Under the pieces are notes generated by a model, which had not been told where the DNA came from, made no database searches, and saw only the letters and a list, made by a program, of their open reading frames with translations. Source: GCA-2683825 sp965662355 (GTDB taxonomy: Bacteria > Planctomycetota > UBA1135 > GCA-002686595). Taken from it: a stretch of DNA of 58,569 nt. The stretch spans positions 1-58,569 of the forward strand of contig CBFIHP010000028.1 in assembly GCA_965662355.1 (NCBI GenBank), in the 5' to 3' direction. Shown in pieces: positions 51,899 through 58,569 of the stretch (the stretch's first letter is position 1; every line of letters starts with the position of its first letter). The position numbers were made by a program, and so were the translations under genes.

Positions 51899-53236
51899 CT
51901 AGGTAGCCAGCGGGCTTTCCACGAGCTCGTTCGCCGGCGTTGCACGGCATGCCGCCTCGACGTCGTCGATTTCCTTGGGGATGGCTGCGCTCAGGTTCTC
52001 GTGTCCCTCGGGGGTGACCAGGATGTCGTCCTCGATGCGGACGCCGATGCCGCGCCACTTGCGCTCGACGGTCGTGTCGTCGGCGCCGATGTAGAGACCG
52101 GGTTCCACGGTGGTGACCATGCCGGGCTCGAAGACCCGCGGTTTCTCGTTCCGGTAGTAGGCCCCACAATCGTGGACATCGAGGCCGAGCCAGTGGCTGG
52201 TCTTGTGCATGTAGAAGCGGCGGTAGTTGCCTTCCTCGAGCTCGTTTTCGAGCGGCCCTGCGAGGAGCCCGAGTTCGATCAAGCCTTGCACGAGCACCTC
52301 GACCGAGCGTTCGTGGACCTGAGCGTAGGTGTTGCCCGGGCGCACGAGATCGATGGCTTGCTTCTGGGACTTCAGGACCAGCTGATAGATGGCCCGCTGC
52401 TCGCTCGAGAAGCTGCCCGAGACGGGGAAGGTGCGCGTCACGTCGCTGGCGTAGAAATTCCACTCACAGCCGGCGTCGACCAGCAGCAGATCGCCGTTAC
52501 GCAGGGGCTGGTCGTTCTCGATGTAGTGCAGGATGCAGGCGTTTTTGCCCCCGGCCACGATGTTGCTGTACGAGCAGCCCGTGCCCCCACGGCGGCGGAA
52601 CGTGTATTCGAGCAACGCGTCAATCTCGCCCTCGTTCTTGCCCGGCGCGGCTTCGCGCATGGCGGCGATGTGGGCCTCGTGCGTGATGCGCGACGCCCGG
52701 CGCATCTCCTCGACTTCGCCTGCGCTCTTGAACAGTCGCATTTCGTGCAGGAGCTCGTCCGGGCCGCTCCAGGATGTGGGGACCGTCTTGCCAGCCTTGC
52801 CGCTGGTTTCGCGCAGCTCGCTGAGGACGTCTCCGAGCAAGCGATCCCGTTCCGGTTCCTCGCCCATGCGTTGAATCACGCGGCCATGTCCGACCAGCAG
52901 CTCGGGCAGCCGATCCCAGAACTCGTCGATCGAGAATGCGGCGTCGACACCGAGGGCGTCGGGGGCCCGTTCGATGCCCAGCCGGCGGCCGTTCCATATC
53001 TCGGCGTGCTTGTCGTTCTCGCGCAGGAAGAGCACCGCCCGCTCGACGCTCTCCGGCAAGAGGACCAGGATCGAATCCGGTTCGCGAAAGCCGGTCAGGT
53101 AGTAGAAGTCGCTCGCCGGGCGAAAACGGTAGTCACAGTCGGCGTTGCGGGCCTTCAACGTCCCCGAGGCGACGATGCAGCAGGCCTTGTCCTTGTGGAG
53201 CAGATCGAGAAGTCGCTTGCGATGGTCGGCGAACAT
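51899..53236 (-). CDS. pepP: Xaa-Pro aminopeptidase (M24B)
   Basis: PepP-type metallopeptidase, 445 residues, removes N-terminal residues before proline. N-terminal creatinase-like domain (DYRFRPASDFYYLTGFREPD). The pita-bread C-terminal half holds the two-metal site: LLVDAGCEWNFYASDVTRTF (two Asp), SHWLGLDVHD (His), TTVEPGLY (Glu), and GIGVRIEDDILVT (Glu). All ligands are present. Downstream of the 53246 gene with a 9-base gap, so they are probably co-transcribed. Confidence 0.95.
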   Translation of the reverse strand: MFADHRKRLLDLLHKDKACCIVASGTLKARNADCDYRFRPASDFYYLTGFREPDSILVLLPESVERAVLFLRENDKHAEIWNGRRLGIERAPDALGVDAAFSIDEFWDRLPELLVGHGRVIQRMGEEPERDRLLGDVLSELRETSGKAGKTVPTSWSGPDELLHEMRLFKSAGEVEEMRRASRITHEAHIAAMREAAPGKNEGEIDALLEYTFRRRGGTGCSYSNIVAGGKNACILHYIENDQPLRNGDLLLVDAGCEWNFYASDVTRTFPVSGSFSSEQRAIYQLVLKSQKQAIDLVRPGNTYAQVHERSVEVLVQGLIELGLLAGPLENELEEGNYRRFYMHKTSHWLGLDVHDCGAYYRNEKPRVFEPGMVTTVEPGLYIGADDTTVERKWRGIGVRIEDDILVTPEGHENLSAAIPKEIDDVEAACRATPANELVESPLAT

Positions 53237-53245
53237 CCGCCCAAG

Positions 53246-54412
53246 CTACTCTTCCTGCTTGGATCCAGCGAGGGTCTTCGACGCCCTGGCCTGCGTTCCC
53301 GCGAGCGCCCAGCGTTCGGCCAGGGAGATCATCGAACGGAACTTGTGTTCGAAGGCGCGGGGCTCGCCAAAGCCATCGAAGTGCAGTCGGATGGGCTCGA
53401 AGAAACCGTGCCTGGCTCGCGGATCGGAAACCAGTGTGCAGGGGCGTCGAAAGAGCTCCTCGAGGGCCTCGCAGAAGCGTGCGAGCCGCGGTTCGTGGGC
53501 GCCGCTCTTCACGATCTCCAGACTGGCCCGTGGGGTCGGCGCGAGCCCTGGCTGGGACCGGGGCCAGCGCGTCTCACGGGGACGGAAACGACCCCAGACG
53601 GCGCACTCGCGCAGCTCCTCCGTTTCGTCGAGACGCAGCGTCAGGGAGGCGTACGGATCCTCCACGCGTTCCCAGTTGGCGTAGAGCAGGCCCAGGGTGA
53701 CCCCGGGCGGGACCGGGGGTTCGAGACGAAGCTCGACCGGGGGGCCGGCGAGGTGCGCCAGATCGACTTGGACGCCATCGGCTTCGATGACGACCTGGAG
53801 CGAGATCAGGCTCTCACCGATGCGAATCCGATCGACCTTCGCTGGACGACCGACCAGCGAGCGCAGGGTTCCATCCGAGGCGTCCGCCGGCGGGGGCAGC
53901 GAGGGGCGCAGCAGGATTCCCTCGGGATACGCCTCGAGCCCGAGCTGGTCGGGAGCTACGCCTGGCAGAAACAACGGCAACAGGCTGCCCACGAGGGCTG
54001 CATCTCCCACCCGTGCCAGGTGTTGCCAGCCGTCCGCGTCACGGCCCTGGAGCCGAGCCAGGTGTGCCAGACGCCCGCGGCGTTCCGGATCCGTGGCAGC
54101 GGCCTCGGCGCGCACGAGCTCGGCCCACTGGCGCCAGGGAAGCTCCTGGTCCCACCCGTTCCGTTCGCCCCGGGCCTCGGTCCGTGGACCCCACGCGGGC
54201 CACACGCCTTCGGGCCAGGCAACGTCCTGCTGCTCGGGATCCAGTTTTCCGAAGGCCTCGGCGACGTCGCCGGGCGGTAGCGTCAGCTTGCCCGAGAAGA
54301 GCTCGACCCCCTGGTCTCCGTGCCCCTGGCAGCGGGGCCCGCGGGTCAGCTCGCCGGCGAGAACGAGGAGCGCCCCGCCGCTGAGTGCTCGTAGAAGACG
54401 CGGGCGGATCAT
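53246..54412 (-). CDS. Exported protein of unknown function
   Basis: The 388-residue protein starts from the ATG at 54412 (an upstream ATG at 54457 is also in frame). A short N-terminal hydrophobic stretch (LLRALSGGALLVLAGEL) suggests a signal peptide or anchor. Tryptophan-rich region DVAWPEGVWPAWGPRTEARG, then PWRQWAELVRAEAAATDPER, and a strand-rich middle (PVELRLEPPVPPGVTLGLLY). No family recognised. Sits immediately upstream of pepP in one unit. Confidence 0.65.
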   Translation of the reverse strand: MIRPRLLRALSGGALLVLAGELTRGPRCQGHGDQGVELFSGKLTLPPGDVAEAFGKLDPEQQDVAWPEGVWPAWGPRTEARGERNGWDQELPWRQWAELVRAEAAATDPERRGRLAHLARLQGRDADGWQHLARVGDAALVGSLLPLFLPGVAPDQLGLEAYPEGILLRPSLPPPADASDGTLRSLVGRPAKVDRIRIGESLISLQVVIEADGVQVDLAHLAGPPVELRLEPPVPPGVTLGLLYANWERVEDPYASLTLRLDETEELRECAVWGRFRPRETRWPRSQPGLAPTPRASLEIVKSGAHEPRLARFCEALEELFRRPCTLVSDPRARHGFFEPIRLHFDGFGEPRAFEHKFRSMISLAERWALAGTQARASKTLAGSKQEE

Positions 54413-54537
54413 GGCGCGGAGAGCATAGGACACCGACCCGATCACCAACACAGCCAAGCGCCCATGACCTACCTGGGCCTGTGATGGCTACACTACGCCG
54501 GACGCTCCCCTCGCCCCCCCACCCACCCAAAGGACTC

Positions 54538-54801
54538 GTGGAGACGCACGTGATCAAGAAGGACCTGTTGCAGATCCTGGCTTGCCCGGAGACCCGCCAA
54601 CCCCTCGCGGAGGCGGACCAGGGGCTCGTGGATCGGCTCAATGCGGCTATCGAAAAGGGCACCTTGCAGAACGTTGGCGGCGCCGCCGTCACCGAAACCC
54701 TGGAGGCCGCCCTCGTACGCGAGGACGGTTCGATCGCGTATGCGTTGCGCCAGGGAATACCCGTGTTGCTCAGCGAGGAAGGGTTTCCGGTTCCGGGGTG
54801 A
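54538..54801 (+). CDS. Trm112-like small protein without metal cysteines
   Basis: The 87-residue protein starts from the GTG at 54538 with an AAAGGA stretch before it; the ATG at 54484 would give a Pro-rich 18-residue addition. Trm112/YcaR layout: IKKDLLQILACPETRQPL at the start and AYALRQGIPVLLSEEGFPVP at the end. The usual second Cys of CPxC (here CPET) and the Lx-C pair are missing, so zinc is unlikely. Trm112 proteins in other organisms activate methyltransferases; the role here is unknown. Followed 19 bases later by the EboE-like gene. Confidence 0.75.
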   Translation: METHVIKKDLLQILACPETRQPLAEADQGLVDRLNAAIEKGTLQNVGGAAVTETLEAALVREDGSIAYALRQGIPVLLSEEGFPVPG

Positions 54802-54820
54802 TCCGGACACCGGGGCTCCC

Positions 54821-56191
54821 ATGCGCTTCGAGCACCCCGAGCATCCCGGGCGCTCCGTCCGGCTCGCGTACTGCCTGAACCTGCATCCCGCCGAGGATCT
54901 CGACGGGGTGCTCGAGGGCATGCGCACGATCACCTTGCCGCTGCGAGAGCGGCTGGGCGTCCGAGGTTCGCTGTTCGGCGTCGGACCCTGGTTGCCCGCC
55001 AGCGTGGCCATGGAGCTGACCAGAGAGGAGGGCTCGCCCGATCTCGACCGCTTCGTCGAATTCTTCGCGGAGAACGAACTCGACCCCTTCACTTACAACG
55101 CTTTTCCGTATGGCGGCTTTCACCAGCCGGGGCTGAAGTCGGGCGTCTTTCGCCCCACCTGGGCCGCGGCGGAAAGGCTCGCGTTCACGATCTCGGTAGC
55201 CCAGATCGCCCAGTGCCTGCACGAGGTCTGCGGTGGGGGACGCAACTCTGGACACATCTCGATCAGCACGCATTCCGGTGGCTATGCGGCGGACTTGACC
55301 GCTGCGCATTGGGGCGAGATCACGGAGAACTTCTGTCTCCTGGCATTGAACCTCTCGAAGCTCGAGGACGAGAGTGGCGACCGCATCGTCTGCGCGATCG
55401 AGCCCGAACCGCGCTCCGCCGCCAACGACACGCGTGAGCTCGCCGGTCTCCATGAACGCATCCTGGCCGCCGCGCCCGCCGTCATCGGCGGAGGACAATC
55501 CCAGTTGCGCGAAGTGGCCGAGGACATCGTGCGCCACCACATTGGCACCTGCCTCGACGCATGCCACGCGGCGGTCGAGTTCGAAGCACCCGACGAGGCC
55601 TTTCGCGGCGCCACTTCGGGCGGCGCCCCCCTGGGCAAGCTCCAGTTCTCGAGCGCTCTCGTGCTCGATCGCCCCGACGAAAACCACACCGCCCGCGAGC
55701 ACTTTCTCGCCCTGGACGAGCCGGTCTACCTGCACCAGGTCACGGGCCAGAAGGGGGATCTCCGGCCCCGGATCCATGACCTCGGTCCCCTGGCGGAGGC
55801 CTACACCGAAGGCGCCTCGGAGTGGCGGGACTGCGATGAGTGGCGCTGCCACTTCCACGTCCCCGTGGACCTCCAGTTGGACTCCAGGGCCAAGGGCCTG
55901 CGGACCACTCGCCCCGAGGCCGATGCCACCCTCCAGGCCGCCTTGTCCGCCCCGGAGCGCTGGGGTTCGATGGAACTGCACGTCGAGATCGAGACCTACA
56001 CCTGGAACGTCCTCGACCCCTCCCTGCGCGGCCCCGGTGCCTTGCTGGAGGGATTGGAGCGGGAATACCGCCACGTTCTCGAACGGCTCGACCACGCCGG
56101 CTGGAAGCTCGTCGGAGGCGGCCCCAAGAAGCCACAGGAACTCCCCCGGTTTTCTTCCACCCGCGTTGACACCCCCCCGGGCCCTGAGTAA
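54821..56191 (+). CDS. eboE: EboE-like TIM-barrel protein
   Basis: The 456-residue protein starts from the ATG at 54821 and resembles EboE (sugar phosphate isomerase-like TIM barrel). EboE proteins belong to ebo clusters thought to handle transport or maturation of secondary metabolites. Conserved-looking text: RLAYCLNLHPAEDLDGVLEG, NELDPFTYNAFPYGGFHQPG, ISISTHSGGY, CAIEPEPRS, IGTCLDACHAAVEFE and MELHVEIETYTWNVLDP. His and Glu residues in these strands could bind a metal. No other ebo gene is beside it. Its 3' end contains the tRNA-Glu promoter. Confidence 0.75.
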   Translation: MRFEHPEHPGRSVRLAYCLNLHPAEDLDGVLEGMRTITLPLRERLGVRGSLFGVGPWLPASVAMELTREEGSPDLDRFVEFFAENELDPFTYNAFPYGGFHQPGLKSGVFRPTWAAAERLAFTISVAQIAQCLHEVCGGGRNSGHISISTHSGGYAADLTAAHWGEITENFCLLALNLSKLEDESGDRIVCAIEPEPRSAANDTRELAGLHERILAAAPAVIGGGQSQLREVAEDIVRHHIGTCLDACHAAVEFEAPDEAFRGATSGGAPLGKLQFSSALVLDRPDENHTAREHFLALDEPVYLHQVTGQKGDLRPRIHDLGPLAEAYTEGASEWRDCDEWRCHFHVPVDLQLDSRAKGLRTTRPEADATLQAALSAPERWGSMELHVEIETYTWNVLDPSLRGPGALLEGLEREYRHVLERLDHAGWKLVGGGPKKPQELPRFSSTRVDTPPGPE

Positions 56192-56194
56192 CTT
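56166..56194 (+). promoter_or_regulatory. Promoter for tRNA-Glu, inside the eboE-like 3' end
   Basis: TTGACA at 56166-56171, 17 bases, TAACTT at 56189-56194. It lies within the last codons of the EboE-like gene. The start would be near 56201, 28 bases before the tRNA. Confidence 0.6.
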
Positions 56195-56228
56195 TCCGCC
56201 TTCGCGCCCACCTGGTGGCGTAAAGAGT

Positions 56229-56306
56229 GGCCCCCTCGTCTAGTCAGGCCTAGGACACCAGGTTTTCATCCTGGCGACAGGGGTTCAAATCCCCTGGGGG
56301 TCACCA
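56229..56306 (+). tRNA. tRNA-Glu (anticodon UUC)
   Basis: A 78-nt tRNA with encoded CCA. Acceptor GGCCCCC/GGGGGTC (one G-T pair), anticodon stem CCAGG/CCTGG around TTTTCAT with TTC at 34-36, and T-arm AGGGG TTCAAAT CCCCT. Its 3' half is shared with the end of the recombinase gene on the other strand. Confidence 0.93.
56266..56306. other. Probable attachment site (attL) in tRNA-Glu
   Basis: The 3' part of tRNA-Glu doubles as the last 13 codons plus stop (VVTPRGFEPLSPG) of the recombinase on the minus strand. This is the classic sign of integration into a tRNA gene. The other junction is outside the window. Confidence 0.55.
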
Positions 56307-57795
56307 CTTCCTCTCTTCGCGCTCCCAACGAGCCCAAAGTCTCGAAGACGGGGGACCTTACGGCGATTCCAAACGACTCGCCGTCGAAGCGGAGCCCTTC
56401 GGGGAACAAGTACCGCTGGAGGCGCTGCCGCCGGGGCAGCTCCGAGTCCTCCCACAGGGCCCCAGGATCGCGCAGGACGCGCTCCGCGAAGGGTAGGATC
56501 GACTCAACTTCCGGGACCTTCTGAGCCGCCTCCGCGAGCTGGCGCTTGAGCTGGGCCTCATCGGAGCGGTTGCGCTCCATCTGCTCCTGAAACGTGTCCG
56601 CGTCGAGCTGACGCTTGTGGACGTGGGCGTCGACGAGCGCGTTGCGGGCACTGCGCAGTTCGTCGAGGCGGCGGGCGAGCTGGTCACGGCGCACTGCCTG
56701 CGCCCGGTGGCGCTTGGTCCACACGTCCCGGACGATTTCGGCGAACAGCGACACAAGCTCGGGGCGCGGAACCATGCTCCCCACGAGGTCGAGGAAGGTC
56801 CGCTCCAGATCCTCCGTCCTGACGCTCACGCGCTTCTCGCCGTCACCCTTGCACGCGGAGTTCCGGCAGAAGTAGTAGCGGTGGGGACCGCCGTTCGGGG
56901 CGTTGCCCGTCATGGGGGTGTCGCACCATGAGCACCGAATGAAACGGCGCAGTGGAAACATCGGGTTGTCGAGAGTGTGGTGACTCTTCTTGAGCCCGCG
57001 CGAATCCAGTACCTCCTGCACGCGCTGGAAGGTCTCCTCGCTCACGATGGGTTCGAAGTCGCCGCGTACGCTTATGTCCCAATCCTCCAGGATGATCCAG
57101 CCCGCGTAGATCTTGTTTCGCAGGATCTTGGTGAAGTGCTGTGAACTGATTGGCTTTCCTGTCGCGGTCGTCAACCCGAGGGCGGTTACCTGCCGCAGAG
57201 CTTCGATCTTGGACATCTCGCCCGTGGCGATCAGCTCGAAAGCCTGCCGGATCAAGGGAGCGCGCACGGGGTCCTGGATCAGGCTGGCCAGCCCACTGCC
57301 TTTCGGAGAGTTCGGTAGACCCAGCGGCCCCTTGAAAGGCCACCTGCCCATAGACAGCGCCTTTTTCATCCCGTCGATCGTGCGACGGGTACGCAGGTCG
57401 TTGTCGAATTGGTGGACCGAAGCGAGCACACCTTCGATGAGCGATCCCGTTTCCGATTCGTCGATGGGCTCCGTTGCCGATCGTAGAACAACACCTACAC
57501 CTTGAAGCGCAGCCCGGAGCAAGTAGTGGTCGGGCTTGTTCCGCGCGAAGCGATTCAGGTTGTAGACGACGACCACGTCGATTTCGCCCCGGCGCTCACT
57601 GCACGTCTCCAGGAGGTGCTTGAGTTCAGTGCGGTCCCTCGTCTTCGCACTCTCGCCCTCCTCGCGGAAGACTTCGATGACTTCCATTCCCTCTCGGTCG
57701 CAGTAGTCGCGGCAGATCTGTTCTTGAGTGTCGAGACTCAGGTTGTGAACCTGCCTCGGGTCCGAGACGCGGAGGTAGAGCAGCGCGCGCCTCAT
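56266..57795 (-). CDS. Large serine recombinase (site-specific integrase)
   Basis: The 509-residue protein starts from the ATG at 57795; the 40 upstream in-frame residues are Arg/Pro-rich and unlikely. Order: resolvase domain with catalytic Ser11 in YLRVSDPRQ, VVYNLNRFARNKPDHYL and the C-terminal part of the domain; recombinase domain (GPLGLPNSPKGSGLASLIQD, NKIYAGWIILED); zinc ribbon RCSWCDTP with YYFCRNSACKG; coiled coil at about 370-450. The stop lies inside tRNA-Glu. Starts four bases before the end of the upstream gene (ATGA). It probably integrates and excises a mobile element at tRNA-Glu. Confidence 0.92.
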   Translation of the reverse strand: MRRALLYLRVSDPRQVHNLSLDTQEQICRDYCDREGMEVIEVFREEGESAKTRDRTELKHLLETCSERRGEIDVVVVYNLNRFARNKPDHYLLRAALQGVGVVLRSATEPIDESETGSLIEGVLASVHQFDNDLRTRRTIDGMKKALSMGRWPFKGPLGLPNSPKGSGLASLIQDPVRAPLIRQAFELIATGEMSKIEALRQVTALGLTTATGKPISSQHFTKILRNKIYAGWIILEDWDISVRGDFEPIVSEETFQRVQEVLDSRGLKKSHHTLDNPMFPLRRFIRCSWCDTPMTGNAPNGGPHRYYFCRNSACKGDGEKRVSVRTEDLERTFLDLVGSMVPRPELVSLFAEIVRDVWTKRHRAQAVRRDQLARRLDELRSARNALVDAHVHKRQLDADTFQEQMERNRSDEAQLKRQLAEAAQKVPEVESILPFAERVLRDPGALWEDSELPRRQRLQRYLFPEGLRFDGESFGIAVRSPVFETLGSLGARREEVVTPRGFEPLSPG

Positions 57796-58205
57796 GACGT
57801 CGCTCCCGCCACGCGGTCGACGAGTGTCTCTGCGAGAACGTAGAGCTGATCCCGGAGGAACCGCAGGTCCTGGTCGGAAAGATCCTTGGCCTGCTTGCCC
57901 ATCGCCATTCGGCAACGGCGTGGCGAGAGTCGTCCATCGTCATGCTTTGAGGTGCGGAGCCAGGAGGCGTTCTCGAAGAACTCCACGCACCACGCAGGAA
58001 GGGCCTCATGCCACCCAGGCTGCGGATCTCCGCTCGCACGCTCCCACCATGCGCGAACGAGGTGGGGGAGGATGGGGTGTCCCTCGTACTTGGGGACTCT
58101 CGATCCGAGCCATTCGACCTCATGGGCGATGGACTCCTCGGCTCGTTTCAGGAGTTGGGCTCGCCGAGCGAGCATCTGTTTGCGGAACTCAGTTGTCGGG
58201 CGCAT
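57792..58205 (-). CDS. Element-encoded protein of unknown function
   Basis: The 137-residue protein reads MRPTTEFRKQMLARRAQLLK..., a helical, charged N-terminus (EESIAHEVEWLG), a Trp-rich middle (LPHLVRAWWERASGDPQPGW), and a segment LSDQDLRFLRDQLYVLAETL. No family recognised. Stop and recombinase start overlap (ATGA), so the two are probably co-expressed. Confidence 0.62.
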   Translation of the reverse strand: MRPTTEFRKQMLARRAQLLKRAEESIAHEVEWLGSRVPKYEGHPILPHLVRAWWERASGDPQPGWHEALPAWCVEFFENASWLRTSKHDDGRLSPRRCRMAMGKQAKDLSDQDLRFLRDQLYVLAETLVDRVAGATS

Positions 58206-58222
58206 GGTGCTATCGCACTCCT

Positions 58223-58569
58223 CTATGAGTCGCGGGCCTTGTACTTCTCCCAGATAGTGGCGATGTCCTCCTTCTGGAGAATCTCTTTGATCGCCGCGGC
58301 GGCGTGGCGCGAGAAGCGTTCGTGGTGCATCCCGCCGACTCGGAACCTCTTGAAGAACTTCTGGTTGTCCTTGAGCTTGAGATACCAGATGGAGGCGGAG
58401 GTCTTGGGCGGCGTCAGGCCGACCTGCTTGGCGATGTCGTCTCTGCCGAACTCGTAGAACCCGAGTTCGTCGACTCGCTTCACCCCCACGACCGCCGCAT
58501 CCGGGGTGCCTTCCGGGACCAGCTCGACCGGGATGCCTTCCTTCTTCGTGATCCGCAAAGAGAGCGTGG
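58223..58569 (-). CDS. Element-encoded HTH-like protein, 5' end may lie outside the window
   Basis: The frame from a TTG at 58558 gives 111 residues, but it stays open to the edge, so the true start may be further right. Text such as LGFYEFGRDDIAKQVGLTPP followed by KTSASIWYLKLKDN resembles a helix-turn-helix, and FKRFRVGGMHHERFSRHAAA follows. A DNA-binding role is a guess. Located 17 bases upstream of the next gene in the same direction. Confidence 0.55.
   Translation of the reverse strand, partial: TLSLRITKKEGIPVELVPEGTPDAAVVGVKRVDELGFYEFGRDDIAKQVGLTPPKTSASIWYLKLKDNQKFFKRFRVGGMHHERFSRHAAAAIKEILQKEDIATIWEKYKARDS

Larger units (their letters stand above)
56266..58569 (-). mobile_element. Left end of an integrated element at tRNA-Glu
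   Basis: Recombinase plus at least two short genes in the same direction, starting at the tRNA and running off the right edge. Size and cargo unknown. Phage or integrative element cannot be distinguished here. Confidence 0.6.

Overview
The window is GC-rich and densely coded. It looks like a chromosomal segment of a Gram-negative-type bacterium, most probably a deep-branching member of Planctomycetota. That placement is an inference, not a search result. It rests on the long two-domain YidC with a periplasmic domain, several lipoproteins and Sec-exported proteins of unknown function, a Tat-type Gfo/Idh/MocA oxidoreductase, frequent GTG/TTG starts, weak Shine-Dalgarno signals, and exported M14-like proteins with aspartate-rich loops. 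Nearly all genes are housekeeping genes in short operons, and many neighbouring genes overlap by 1-4 bases (ATGA, GTGA, TTGA or TGATG).

Left part (1-13.5 kb): the 5' part of an exported Cys-rich coiled-coil protein; a Gfo/Idh/MocA oxidoreductase; the gatC-gatA-gatB operon for tRNA-dependent amidation, with a small membrane protein at its end; a membrane protein, comF and larC (nickel-pincer cofactor synthesis); an aminotransferase; an SH3-domain exported protein followed by a 51-residue CxxC protein; and tgt-ruvB.

Middle part (13.5-36.6 kb): two tandem paralogous secreted lipoproteins of about 1050 residues, which share an 83-bp stretch of perfect identity and end at a clear terminator. Then ubiE, a CPBP-type membrane protein, ubiX, ubiA/mqnP, holA and mutL (quinone synthesis and DNA maintenance), miaA, hisS, nadD, a WecA/MraY-like transferase, a phosphoesterase, yidC and mnmE.

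Right part (36.6-58.6 kb): nrdR followed by an unusual protein with two ATP-cone-like regions and an NrdD-like body, but no glycyl-radical motif that I can see; smc; two tandem M14 carboxypeptidase-like exoproteins that lack the zinc ligands; a diguanylate cyclase; rpsB-tsf-pyrH-frr; tRNA-Lys(UUU); a hypothetical gene-pepP pair; a Trm112-like protein and an EboE-like protein; and tRNA-Glu(UUC). A large serine recombinase gene ends inside tRNA-Glu. It marks the left end of an integrated element that runs off the right edge.

The most unusual items are the NrdR/NrdD-like locus, the zinc-less M14 pair, the recombinase whose last codons and stop come from a tRNA gene, and the conversion-like tract in the tandem lipoproteins. 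All family calls were made by reading motifs. No database search was run.
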